A stretch of DNA of 54,623 nucleotides, from positions 1-54,623 of the forward strand of contig NZ_JPMX01000062.1 in assembly GCF_000761485.1 (NCBI RefSeq), read 5' to 3'. Shown here in pieces: positions 26,372-34,474 of the stretch. Under the pieces are notes generated by a model, which saw nothing but the letters and a program-made list of their open reading frames with translations, ran no database searches and was not told the origin of the DNA. Made by a program: the position numbers and the translations under genes. Each line of letters starts with the position of its first letter. Position 1 is the first letter of the stretch. The DNA comes from Modestobacter caceresii (GTDB lineage Bacteria > Actinomycetota > Actinomycetes > Mycobacteriales > Geodermatophilaceae).

Positions 26372-26809
26372 GTGCCCGGGGACGACGCGTTCGGCGACCT
26401 GCCGGTGAGCGACCGTCTCGTCGTCCCGGCCGGGGCGCTGTCGTGGCGGTTCTCCCGGTCCTCCGGGCCCGGTGGGCAGGGCGTCAACACGGCCGATTCC
26501 CGGGTGGAGCTCGCGGTGTCGCCGTTGCAGCTGCCCGGGCTGACCGAGACCCAGCGCCGGCGGCTGGTCGAGCGGCTCGGCGACCGGCTGGTCGACGGCG
26601 TGCTCACCATCGCCGCCAGTGAGCACCGCCAGCAGCTGCGCAATCGGGAGGCCGCCCGGGCGAGGCTGGCTGCGCTGCTCCGCGGGGCGATCGCGCCCCC
26701 GCCGGCGGCCCGGCGGAAGACCAAGCCGACCCGCGGTTCAAAGGAGCGGCGGATCACGGCGAAGAAGCAGCGCGGGGAGACCAAACGCCTGCGCGGCCGG
26801 TGGGACTGA
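26372..26809 (+). CDS. arfB: Alternative ribosome-rescue peptidyl-tRNA hydrolase ArfB
   Basis: 145 aa class I release-factor-like protein that frees ribosomes stalled without a stop codon by hydrolysing peptidyl-tRNA. Catalytic GGQ at about residues 34-36 in SSGPGGQGVN. C-terminal tail is rich in Lys/Arg (RRKTKPTRGSKERRITAKKQ), the part that enters the empty mRNA channel. No codon-recognition domain, as expected for ArfB. GTG start at 26372 chosen because it gives the usual short N-terminus (VSDRLVVPAGALSW). The open frame upstream is an antisense shadow of gene B. Confidence 0.9.
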   Translation: MPGDDAFGDLPVSDRLVVPAGALSWRFSRSSGPGGQGVNTADSRVELAVSPLQLPGLTETQRRRLVERLGDRLVDGVLTIAASEHRQQLRNREAARARLAALLRGAIAPPPAARRKTKPTRGSKERRITAKKQRGETKRLRGRWD

Positions 26810-26846
26810 GCACCTCGCCAGGGCGTGGGCCGGTGCGCCCTCGGCC

Positions 26847-27215
26847 GTGCACGTCACGGTGGTCGGCTCCGTGCTGCTGCTCGCCTACGGGACGGCGGTG
26901 CACGTCGTCCACCTGGCCCTCGGTGGCCTCGACCCATACCCCGGGCTGCCGGACTGGCTGGCCGGGTACTTCATCGGCCTCACCGTTGTCGATCCGCTGG
27001 CCGCGGTGCTGCTGTGGCGAGGACGGCGCAGCGGTGTGCTGCTGACAGTGGCGGTGTTCGTCACCGATGCGGCCGCCAACGGTTGGGCCAACCACGTACT
27101 GGACCCGAGCGGCGGCGTGACCGCCGGCCGGGTCGGACAGGCGGTCATCACGGCCTTGGCCCTGGCGCTCCTGGTCATGACCCCACGGCTGTGGCGGCAC
27201 GCTGGGGGAGGGTAG
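26847..27215 (+). CDS. Small hypothetical membrane protein
   Basis: 122 aa with four predicted hydrophobic segments (VVGSVLLLAYGTAVHVVHLAL, YFIGLTVVDPLAAVLLW, GVLLTVAVFVTDAAANGWANHV, VITALALALLVM). Conserved-looking histidines and Asp within helices. Resembles short actinobacterial integral membrane proteins without assigned function. GTG start at 26847, no clear ribosome binding site; 37 nt after arfB, 9 nt before the VOC gene, so probably an operon of three. Confidence 0.6.
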   Translation: MHVTVVGSVLLLAYGTAVHVVHLALGGLDPYPGLPDWLAGYFIGLTVVDPLAAVLLWRGRRSGVLLTVAVFVTDAAANGWANHVLDPSGGVTAGRVGQAVITALALALLVMTPRLWRHAGGG

Positions 27216-27224
27216 GACAGGCAC

Positions 27225-27602
27225 ATGCGCATCGACCGGATCGACCACCTGGTGCTGACCGTGGCCGACCTCGACCGGACCCTCGACTTCTACACGCAGG
27301 TGCTCGGCATGACCGCGGAGACGTTCGGGGAGGGGCGGACGGCGCTGCGGTTCGGCCGGCAGAAGATCAACCTGCACGTGCGCGGCGCGGAGTTCGAGCC
27401 GCGGGCCGCGCACGCCGGCACCGGCGCGGCCGACTTCTGCCTGGTCACCGAGGACCCGCTGGACCAGGTGCGCGACGAGCTCGCCGCGCACGGCGTGCCC
27501 ATCGAGGTCGGCCCGGTGACCAAGCAGGGGGCGCTGGGGGAGATGCGCAGCGTGTACGTGCGCGACCCGGACGCCAACCTGGTGGAGATCTCCGCCTACT
27601 GA
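27225..27602 (+). CDS. VOC-family metalloprotein (glyoxalase/dioxygenase-like)
   Basis: 125 aa single VOC domain. Metal-ligand positions: His in RIDHLVLTV, His in KINLHVRG and Glu in NLVEISAY, the full set seen in glyoxalase I and fosfomycin-type enzymes of this fold. The layout is close to that of many actinobacterial VOC proteins called glyoxalase/bleomycin resistance. ATG start with GGGAGG just upstream. Substrate unknown. Confidence 0.87.
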   Translation: MRIDRIDHLVLTVADLDRTLDFYTQVLGMTAETFGEGRTALRFGRQKINLHVRGAEFEPRAAHAGTGAADFCLVTEDPLDQVRDELAAHGVPIEVGPVTKQGALGEMRSVYVRDPDANLVEISAY

Positions 27603-27618
27603 GCGGCCGTCGGAGGCG

Positions 27619-27768
27619 TCAGCGGCGGCGGCTCAGCCTGGTACCGACGAGGACGCCCATCAGCGTCCAGAAGGACCCCACGCCGACCCCGGCGAGCACC
27701 ACCCAGAAGGGCACCCGCATCTCGTCGGTCGCCACCTGCACCAGCCGCTGCTCGGTCTGCTCGTCCAC
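27619..27768 (-). CDS. 49-aa single-TM protein
   Basis: Short open frame: a charged N-terminus (VDEQTEQRLVQVATDEMR), one hydrophobic helix VPFWVVLAGVGVGSFWTLMG, then GTRLSRRR as a positive-inside anchor. GTG start. Convergent with the VOC gene, 16 nt apart. Coding is likely because of the neat amphipathic-TM-basic layout and codon bias; function unknown. Confidence 0.5.
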   Translation of the reverse strand: MDEQTEQRLVQVATDEMRVPFWVVLAGVGVGSFWTLMGVLVGTRLSRRR

Positions 27769-27849
27769 GGCGGACAGCCTGCCCCGGCGCCGGGACGCAC
27801 ACCACCCTTCCCGGCCCGGATCTCGATGGTGCGGCGGGCCGACGAGGCG

Positions 27850-28284
27850 TCAGTCCGATCCCGACTCGCCGATGACGTGCTCGACCGGCAGGCCGAAGGA
27901 CCGCTCGATCCGGCTCGGCAGATCGGCTCGCAGCCAGCGGGAGACCCCCCGGCGCAGGGTCGACACCACGACCTCGTCGGCGGCGAACCGGCGCAGCGCC
28001 AGGCGTACGGCCTGCAGCGGATCGGGGTCGCCGACCTCGCCGTCCGCGGCTGCGCCGAGTCCGCGGATCTGGTCCAGCGTGTCGGTCAGGCGCTGGGCGG
28101 CCACGGCGCGTGCGGGGTCGGTCGACGTGCCGTTCCCGACGGTCGCCCGCTCCTGGTGGGCGACCGGCGTGGCGGGGACGACGACGTAGAACTCGTGCTG
28201 TCGGGCGGCCATCCGCTGCTGGATCGCCTCCAGCAGGCGGGACCCGCCGAGGGTCTGATTGGCGAGCACCAGGCACCGTCGCAT
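27850..28284 (-). CDS. Conserved hypothetical, Usp-like alpha/beta protein
   Basis: 144 aa. Begins MRRCLVLANQTLGGSRLLEAI, contains EFYVVVPATPV and ends with ADEVVVSTLRRGVSRWLR...FGLPVEHVIGES. The alternating beta-strand/helix pattern resembles universal-stress-type nucleotide-binding folds, but no GxxGxxG(S/T) ATP motif is evident. ATG 28284 preferred over a GTG three codons earlier because GGAGG is then 8 nt upstream. Function unknown. Confidence 0.65.
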   Translation of the reverse strand: MRRCLVLANQTLGGSRLLEAIQQRMAARQHEFYVVVPATPVAHQERATVGNGTSTDPARAVAAQRLTDTLDQIRGLGAAADGEVGDPDPLQAVRLALRRFAADEVVVSTLRRGVSRWLRADLPSRIERSFGLPVEHVIGESGSD

Positions 28285-28369
28285 CGTCTCCACCTCCGCC
28301 TGTCGATCGTGACCGCGTACACCGACGGTAGGGCGCCCGTCGATCCGGGGACAGCCCCGACGGGCCGGC

Positions 28370-28810
28370 TCAGTTGCCGGGGCCGGCCAGCCGCTCCCGC
28401 AGCCAGTCCTCCTGGTGGTCCGGGACGGCGAGCTCCAGGCGGCCCTCGGGAGTCCGGACGGTCAGCACCCGGGACTTCACCGCCTGCATGCTCCACAGCT
28501 CACGAGCCCTCGGCCGGCGGGTCCCCGGGTCGACGGCGAGCACCGTCATCGCGTGCTCCGCCCGGTCACGCCGGAACCGGCGGTGCAGCACGAGCGCGCC
28601 CATCCTCGGCGTCGCGACGTAGGTCCGCCAGCTCCGGGACAGCGACGGGCCCCAGCCGTCCGGGGAGCGCGCGGACAGCTCGGCGCGACCCGCGCGCATC
28701 CGGCGCTGCACCCGCCGGTGGCGCAGCCGCCGGCCGAACAGCCCGCCGATCCCGGCGCCGATCGCACCGGTCAGCAGCGGGGCCAGGAGCTCACCCCAGT
28801 CCGCGACCAC
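28370..28810 (-). CDS. Hypothetical protein with N-terminal TM
   Basis: 146 aa. N-terminal hydrophobic, Gly-rich segment (LLAPLLTGAIGAGIGGLFG), then a strongly basic stretch RRLRHRRVQRRMR and a soluble domain with WRTYVATPRMGALVLHRRFR and VLTVRTPEGRLELAVP, a likely small beta domain. GTG at 28810 places the hydrophobic segment at the N-terminus. The open frame continues far upstream through the divergent nasA gene and is not credible there. Family not recognised. Confidence 0.6.
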   Translation of the reverse strand: MVADWGELLAPLLTGAIGAGIGGLFGRRLRHRRVQRRMRAGRAELSARSPDGWGPSLSRSWRTYVATPRMGALVLHRRFRRDRAEHAMTVLAVDPGTRRPRARELWSMQAVKSRVLTVRTPEGRLELAVPDHQEDWLRERLAGPGN

Positions 28811-28924
28811 CCGAGCAGACTGGCAGGTACCGCTCGGCCCGTCGAGCCGCAGAGTGCCTCCGGCCGGACGACGCGACCGGCGCCGGCAGCCGCACCGCCG
28901 TCCGCAGGCGGGTGTGAGGTGGAC

Positions 28925-28985
28925 GGAACGCGGTCTTGACCCCGGCGCCTCCACCGGGAAACGGCGCCCCCGCAGGCTCGCAGAC
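28925..28985 (+). promoter_or_regulatory. nasA promoter with phased nitrogen-cluster motif
   Basis: GGAAC 28925, TTGAC 28936, GCCTC 28947 and GAAAC 28958, each 11 bp apart, then 10 nt and CAGGCT (28973-28978) as -10. The start codon is 8 nt after the -10, so the mRNA is probably leaderless. narK and cynS have the same layout. Confidence 0.6.
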
Positions 28986-31559
28986 GTGCCCGCCGCCGTC
29001 TCGTTGCCCACCCCCGGCGTCGGCACGCGCACCACCGCCACCCACTGCCCGTACTGCTCGCTGCAGTGCGGGGTCACGATGACCGCCGGCGACCGCCCGG
29101 CCACCCTGGTGCCGTCGGACTTCCCGACCAACCGCGGGGGGCTCTGCTCCAAGGGCTGGTCGGCTCCCGAGCTGCTCGACCACCCCGAACGGCTCACCCG
29201 GCCGCTGGTGCGCGCCGATCCCACCGACCGCACCAGCCCGCTGGTGGAGAGCAGCTGGGAGGTCGCCCTCGACCGGGTGGTCGCAGCGGTCCGGGCCGCC
29301 CAGCGCGACCACGGCCGCGACGCGGTCGGCTGTTTCGGCGGCGGCGGGCTGACCAACGAGCAGGCCTACCAGTTCGGCAAGTTCGCCCGGGTGGCGCTGC
29401 GTACCAGCGCCATCGACTACAACGGCCGGTTCTGCATGTCCTCGGCGGCCGGTGCGGCGATCCGGGCGTTCGGGCTGGACCGCGGCCTGCCGTTCCCGCT
29501 GGCCGACATCGCCGAGGCCGACGTCGTCGTGCTGGTGGGCAGCAACCCGGCCGACACGATGCCCCCGGCCATGCAGTGGTTCGACGCCGGCCGGGCGCGC
29601 GGCGCCGAGCACATCGTCATCGACCCGCGGCGCACCAGCACCGCCCGGAACGCCACGCTGCACCTGCAGCCGCTGCCGGCCACCGACCTGGCGCTGGCCA
29701 ACGGACTGCTGCACATCGCGCTGGCCGAGGGGCTGGTCGACGAGGCCTACGTCGCCGCGCGCACCACCGGCTTCGACGCCGTCCGGGCCGGGGTCGCCGG
29801 GTACTGGCCCGACCGGGTGGAACGGCTCACCGGGGTGCCGGTGCAGCAGCTGCGCCGCACCGTCTTCGCCCTCGCCCGGGGACGGCGGTCGATCGTCCTC
29901 ACCGCCCGGGGTGCCGAGCAGCACCGCAGCGGCGTCGACACCACCCAGGCCTGGATCAACCTGGCCCTGGCGCTCGGCCTGCCCGGCCGCGAGGGCAGCG
30001 GCTGGGGGACCGTCACCGGTCAGGGCAACGGGCAGGGCGGGCGGGAGCACGGGCAGAAGGCCGACCAGCTGCCCGGCTACCGGAAGATCACCGACCCGGC
30101 GGCCCGGGCGCACGTCGCCGCCGTCTGGGGCGTCGAGCCCGACGACCTCCCCGGCCCCGGCCGCAGCGCCTTCGAGCTGCTGGACTCCCTCGGCACCGAG
30201 GGCGGGGTCCGCACGCTGCTGGTGATGGCCTCCAACGTCGCCGTCTCCGCCCCGGACGCGCGCCGGGTGATCAGCCGGCTGCGCGACCTGGACTTCCTCG
30301 TCGTCAGCGACTTCTTCCTCTCCGAGACCGCCGAGCTCGCCGACGTGGTGCTGCCCAGCGCCATGTGGGCGGAGGAGGAGGGGACGATGACCAACCTCGA
30401 GGGCCGGGTGCTCCGCCGCCGCCGGGCGATGGACCCGCCCGCCGGCGTCCGCGACGACCTGCAGCTGCTCGCCGAACTCGCCGACCGGCTGGGGGTGCCG
30501 GGGTTCAGCGGAGACGCCGAGACCGTCTTCACCGAGCTCGGCCGGGCCAGCGCCGGCGGGCCGGCCGACTACTCGGGCATCACCTACCGGCGGATCGACG
30601 ACGAGCAGGGCCTGTTCTGGCCCGTCCCGGACCCCGACCACCCCGGCACACCGCGGCTGTTCACCGACCGGTTCGCCACCCCCGACGGGCGGGCCCGGTT
30701 CTGGCGGGTCGAGCAGGTCGACGCCCGCGAGCGCCCGGACGCCGAGTACCCCTACGTGCTCACCACCGGCCGGGTGCTCGCCCAGTACCAGTCGGGCACC
30801 CAGACCCGCCGCTCCCGCAGCCTGTCGCTGGTCGCCCCCACGCCGCGGGCGGAGCTGCACCCCGACCTGGCCCGCACCCTCGGCATCGCGCAGGACGACG
30901 TCGTCGAGCTCTCCACCCGGCGCGGCCGGGCCCGCTTCCACGCGCTGATCACCGACGCGATCCGCCCGGACGTCGTCTTCGCGCCCTTCCACTGGGGCGG
31001 CGGCTCCAGCGCCAACGCGCTCACCGACCCGGCCCTGGACCCCACCAGCCGGATGCCGGCCTTCAAGGTCTGCGCGGTCGCCGTGTCCCGGGTCGGCGGA
31101 CCCGCCGAACGCCTCCCGCCACCGGAACCGGCCACCCAGCCCCAGCCCGGCCCGCACACCCGACCGACGGCCCACACCCCGCACGCCCCGTCCCGGAGGA
31201 GGACCACCAGCGTGAAGAGCACCCCGCGCTTCCTGCACGGCGTCTACCCGATCACCGGCGAGGGACTGGGCAAGCCCGGCCCCCTGGACCCCGCCCTGCG
31301 CTACCAGGTCCCCGAGGGCAAGAGCGCCCAGGCGCTCTACTTCCGCGGCGGCAACTCCACCGACGAGCTCGTCTACGTGCTGCTGGTGCGCGACGGCCAG
31401 CCGATGCGCTGGTTCCCGATCGGCGCCAAGGGCGACTGCCACGTGCCGCTGCGGGTGGTCGAGGACCTCGACGGCGGCACCGTCGTCGAGCTGCACGCCG
31501 CCGCGCCGGTGGGCGTCACCGGGGAGCTCGTCCTCGACCTCGGGCTGGTGGAGGTCTGA
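28986..31559 (+). CDS. nasA: Assimilatory nitrate reductase, in-frame fusion to a 115-aa C-terminal domain
   Basis: 857 aa. Reduces nitrate to nitrite using bis-MGD molybdenum. N-terminal 4Fe-4S ligands C21, C24, C28 (CPYCSLQC) and C54 (GGLCSKGW), then molybdopterin oxidoreductase core (VGSNPADTMPPAMQWFDAG) and a molydopterin-binding C-terminal domain. Family members usually end near FKVCAVAVSR; here the frame continues through a Pro-rich linker into a separate domain (from about residue 743, VKSTPRFLHGVYP...LVLDLGLVEV) that has its own GGAGGAGG and GTG at 31212 and is elsewhere, to my knowledge, a separate small protein in actinobacterial nitrate operons. GTG start chosen because the promoter layout suggests a leaderless mRNA. 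Confidence 0.87.
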   Translation: MPAAVSLPTPGVGTRTTATHCPYCSLQCGVTMTAGDRPATLVPSDFPTNRGGLCSKGWSAPELLDHPERLTRPLVRADPTDRTSPLVESSWEVALDRVVAAVRAAQRDHGRDAVGCFGGGGLTNEQAYQFGKFARVALRTSAIDYNGRFCMSSAAGAAIRAFGLDRGLPFPLADIAEADVVVLVGSNPADTMPPAMQWFDAGRARGAEHIVIDPRRTSTARNATLHLQPLPATDLALANGLLHIALAEGLVDEAYVAARTTGFDAVRAGVAGYWPDRVERLTGVPVQQLRRTVFALARGRRSIVLTARGAEQHRSGVDTTQAWINLALALGLPGREGSGWGTVTGQGNGQGGREHGQKADQLPGYRKITDPAARAHVAAVWGVEPDDLPGPGRSAFELLDSLGTEGGVRTLLVMASNVAVSAPDARRVISRLRDLDFLVVSDFFLSETAELADVVLPSAMWAEEEGTMTNLEGRVLRRRRAMDPPAGVRDDLQLLAELADRLGVPGFSGDAETVFTELGRASAGGPADYSGITYRRIDDEQGLFWPVPDPDHPGTPRLFTDRFATPDGRARFWRVEQVDARERPDAEYPYVLTTGRVLAQYQSGTQTRRSRSLSLVAPTPRAELHPDLARTLGIAQDDVVELSTRRGRARFHALITDAIRPDVVFAPFHWGGGSSANALTDPALDPTSRMPAFKVCAVAVSRVGGPAERLPPPEPATQPQPGPHTRPTAHTPHAPSRRRTTSVKSTPRFLHGVYPITGEGLGKPGPLDPALRYQVPEGKSAQALYFRGGNSTDELVYVLLVRDGQPMRWFPIGAKGDCHVPLRVVEDLDGGTVVELHAAAPVGVTGELVLDLGLVEV

Positions 31560-34099
31560 TGACGGCGGTGCTCGGGGGACGCCCCGAGGGCGTGAGCACG
31601 CTGCACTTCGCCATGGACGACGCCGACGGCATCGACGCCCGGCAGCGGCTGGTCGTGGTCGGCAACGGCATGGCCGGGGCGCGGGTGGTCGAGGAGGTGC
31701 TCGAACGCGGCGGCGGCGAGCAGTTCGCGATCACCGTGTTCGGTGAGGAGCCGCACGGCAACTACAACCGGATCATGCTGTCCCACGTCCTGGCGGGGGA
31801 GGAGCACGAGGACGACATCGTGCTCAACAGCCACGACTGGTACGCCGGCCAGGGCGTGACGCTGCGGGCCGGGGTGCGGATCGACCGGATCGACACCCAC
31901 GCCAAGATCGCCTACGCCGCCGACGGGACGACGACCGCCTACGACCAGCTGGTGCTGGCCACCGGCAGCCGCTCGTTCATCCCGCCGATGACCGGGCTCT
32001 ACACCGAGGGCGAGCAGCTGCTGCCCGGGGTGTTCGGGTTCCGCACCATCGACGACACCCGGGCCATGCTGGCGGCCGCTGCTGAACACGAGCGGGCGAT
32101 CGTCGTCGGCGGTGGGCTGCTCGGCCTCGAAGCCGCCCGCGCGCTGCAGGGGCACGGGCTGCAGGTCGAGGTCGTGCACGCCGGCACCCACCTGATGAAC
32201 CAGCAGCTCTCGGCGGAAGCGGGGGCGATCCTGGCGAACAGCGTCGAGGCGCTGGGCATCGTCGTCCACCTGGCCACCCGCACCACCGAGGCGATCGGCC
32301 CGGACCGGGTGCGCGGCGTCGTGCTGGCCGACGGCCGGGCGGTCGACGCCGACATGCTGGTCATCGCCGCGGGCATCCGGCCGGTCACCGAGGTCGCGCT
32401 GTTCAGCGGCCTGGAGGTGGAGCGCGGCATCGTCGTCGACGACCAGCTGCGCACCGACGACCCCGACGTCTACGCCGTCGGCGAGTGCGCCCAGCACCGC
32501 GGCGAGCTCTACGGGCTGGTCGCGCCGGTCTGGGAGCAGGCCCGGGTGCTCGCCGACCTGCTCACCGGTGCCGACCCGGACGCGGAGTACCACGGCTCGC
32601 GGACGGCGACGAAGCTCAAGGTCGCCGGGGTGGACGTCGCCACGATGGGCGTCAACCGGCCCGAGCGGGACACCGACGAGTTCCTGGTGATCTCCGAGCC
32701 GCGCCGCGGGGTGCACCTGTCGGTCGTCGTCCGGGACGACAAGCTCATCGGCGCCACGCTGCTCGGCGACACCCGCAAGGTCGCCTTCCTCACCCAGGCC
32801 TTCGACCGGGGCACGCCGCTGCCGGCCGAGCGGATCCGGCTGCTGGTCGACCTCTCCGACGGCGCGGCGGAGGTCGGGGTCGCCGAGCTGCCCGGGGACT
32901 CGCAGGTCTGCAACTGCAACGGGGTGACCAAGCAGACGCTCGTCGAAACGGTCAGGGCCGGCACCACCAGCGTCGGCGGCTGCATGGACGCCACCCGCGC
33001 CGGCAAGGGCTGCGGCTCCTGCAAGCTGCTGGTGAAGCAGGTCGTCGAGTGGGCCGCTGACGGCGACGTGCAGGAGGACCCGGCCGAGTCCTGGTACGTC
33101 CCGGGCATCCCGCTGGCCAAGCCGGAGCTGATCGCCGCCATCCGCGACCGGCAGCTGCGCAGCGTCTCCGCCGTCTTCGCCGCCCTGGCCCCCGGTGGGG
33201 AGGAGGACGCGAAGTCGAAGATGGGGCTGACCTCGCTGCTGCGGCTGGTCTGGGGTGCGGAGTACGAGCAGGAGAACGACGCCAAGTTCATCAACGACCG
33301 GGTGCACGGCAACATCCAGCGCGACGGCACGTTCTCCGTCGTCCCGCAGATGAAGGGCGGGGTCACGACCCCGGCCCAGCTCCGGACGATCGCCGACGTC
33401 GCGGAGAGGTACGAGGTGCCGATGGTCAAGGTCACCGGCGGCCAGCGGATCGACCTGCTCGGGGTCCGCAAGGAGGACCTGCCGGCGGTCTGGGCCGATC
33501 TGGGCATGCTCTCGGGCTACGCCTACGGCAAGAGCTTCCGCACCGTGAAGACCTGCGTGGGCACCGACTTCTGCCGCTTCGGGCTCGGCGACTCCACCCA
33601 GCTCGGCATCGACCTGGAGACCCGGTTCCAGGGCATCGAGAGCCCGGCCAAGATCAAGATGGCCGTGGTCGGCTGCCCGCGGAACTGCGCCGAGGCCTAC
33701 GTCAAGGACGTCGGCGTCGTCGCGGTCGGCAACGGCAGGTGGGAGGTGTACGTCGGTGGCGCGGCCGGGGCCACCATCCGCAAGGGCGACCTGCTGGCCA
33801 CCGTCGACTCCCCGGCGGCGGTCATGGAGCTCAGTGGCCGGTTCATCCAGTACTACCGGGAGAACGCCAACTGGCTCGAGCGCACCTACGACTTCGTGCT
33901 CCGGGTCGGGCTGGAGCAGATCAGGGCGGTGCTGCTGGAGGGCAGCGCGGAGGTCCTCGCCGAGTTGGACGCCGGTCTCCAGCGCTCCATCGACGCCTAC
34001 ACCGACCCGTGGGGCCAGGACGGCGGGCGACCGGCCACCCCTGGCCAGTTCCGCACCGCACTGCCGCTGGTCGACCTGCCGAAGGTGCCGGTCCGGTGA
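31559..34099 (+). CDS. nirB: Nitrite reductase [NAD(P)H] large subunit
   Basis: 846 aa cytoplasmic enzyme reducing nitrite to ammonia. FAD/NAD(P)H domains first (VVVGNGMAGARVVEE near 33, IVVGGGLLGLEAARAL), then a BFD-like 2Fe-2S domain (CNCNGVTKQT ... GCGSCK near 451-487), then the siroheme/4Fe-4S domain with TCVGTDFCRFGLGD near 663 and VGCPRNCAEA near 704. The ATG overlaps the nasA stop by one base (TGATG), so translation is coupled. Family length is normal. Confidence 0.95.
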   Translation: MTAVLGGRPEGVSTLHFAMDDADGIDARQRLVVVGNGMAGARVVEEVLERGGGEQFAITVFGEEPHGNYNRIMLSHVLAGEEHEDDIVLNSHDWYAGQGVTLRAGVRIDRIDTHAKIAYAADGTTTAYDQLVLATGSRSFIPPMTGLYTEGEQLLPGVFGFRTIDDTRAMLAAAAEHERAIVVGGGLLGLEAARALQGHGLQVEVVHAGTHLMNQQLSAEAGAILANSVEALGIVVHLATRTTEAIGPDRVRGVVLADGRAVDADMLVIAAGIRPVTEVALFSGLEVERGIVVDDQLRTDDPDVYAVGECAQHRGELYGLVAPVWEQARVLADLLTGADPDAEYHGSRTATKLKVAGVDVATMGVNRPERDTDEFLVISEPRRGVHLSVVVRDDKLIGATLLGDTRKVAFLTQAFDRGTPLPAERIRLLVDLSDGAAEVGVAELPGDSQVCNCNGVTKQTLVETVRAGTTSVGGCMDATRAGKGCGSCKLLVKQVVEWAADGDVQEDPAESWYVPGIPLAKPELIAAIRDRQLRSVSAVFAALAPGGEEDAKSKMGLTSLLRLVWGAEYEQENDAKFINDRVHGNIQRDGTFSVVPQMKGGVTTPAQLRTIADVAERYEVPMVKVTGGQRIDLLGVRKEDLPAVWADLGMLSGYAYGKSFRTVKTCVGTDFCRFGLGDSTQLGIDLETRFQGIESPAKIKMAVVGCPRNCAEAYVKDVGVVAVGNGRWEVYVGGAAGATIRKGDLLATVDSPAAVMELSGRFIQYYRENANWLERTYDFVLRVGLEQIRAVLLEGSAEVLAELDAGLQRSIDAYTDPWGQDGGRPATPGQFRTALPLVDLPKVPVR

Positions 34100-34464
34100 T
34101 CGCCACCCACTCCGGCACCTCCGAGGCGCCCACCACCGCGCCGGCCAGCGCCGGGGGAGCGGGCGTGCCGCACGTCGTCGGCCGGATGGACGACGTGCCG
34201 CCGGGGGAGGGCCGGGCGTTCGTGGCCGGGGGCGTGCAGGTCGCCGTCTTCCGGCTGCGCGACGGGTCGCTGCACGCCACCCAGGCGGCCTGCCCGCACT
34301 CCGGCGGGCCGCTCGCCGACGGGCAGACCGACGCATCCGTGCTGGTCTGCCCGCTGCACCTGTACGCCTTCCGCTGGTCCGACGGCGCCTGCACCGGCGG
34401 AGCCGCCCCGCTGCGCATCTACCCGGTCCGTGAGGAGTCAGGCCAGCTTGTGGTCCTCGTCTAA
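34096..34464 (+). CDS. nirD: Nitrite reductase small subunit, Rieske-type; C-terminus possibly replaced
   Basis: 122 aa partner of NirB with a Rieske 2Fe-2S fold. Ligands in ACPHSGGPLA and CPLHLYAFRW, so both Cys-His pairs are present. The GTG overlaps the nirB stop (GTGA). The last ~13 codons turn A/T-richer (CGT, TCA, CTT) where the island begins. A second, homologous tail (PVRLFPVSDRDGVFVTV) lies at 37951-38018 on the other side of the island, so the present C-terminus may have been supplied by the insertion. Confidence 0.9.
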   Translation: MIATHSGTSEAPTTAPASAGGAGVPHVVGRMDDVPPGEGRAFVAGGVQVAVFRLRDGSLHATQAACPHSGGPLADGQTDASVLVCPLHLYAFRWSDGACTGGAAPLRIYPVREESGQLVVLV

Positions 34465-34474
34465 CTGTCGGTGG

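Noticed and set aside
29066-31558. Upstream extension of the nirB frame through nasA
   Set aside because: Shadow of nasA in another frame; nirB begins at the ATG overlapping the nasA stop.
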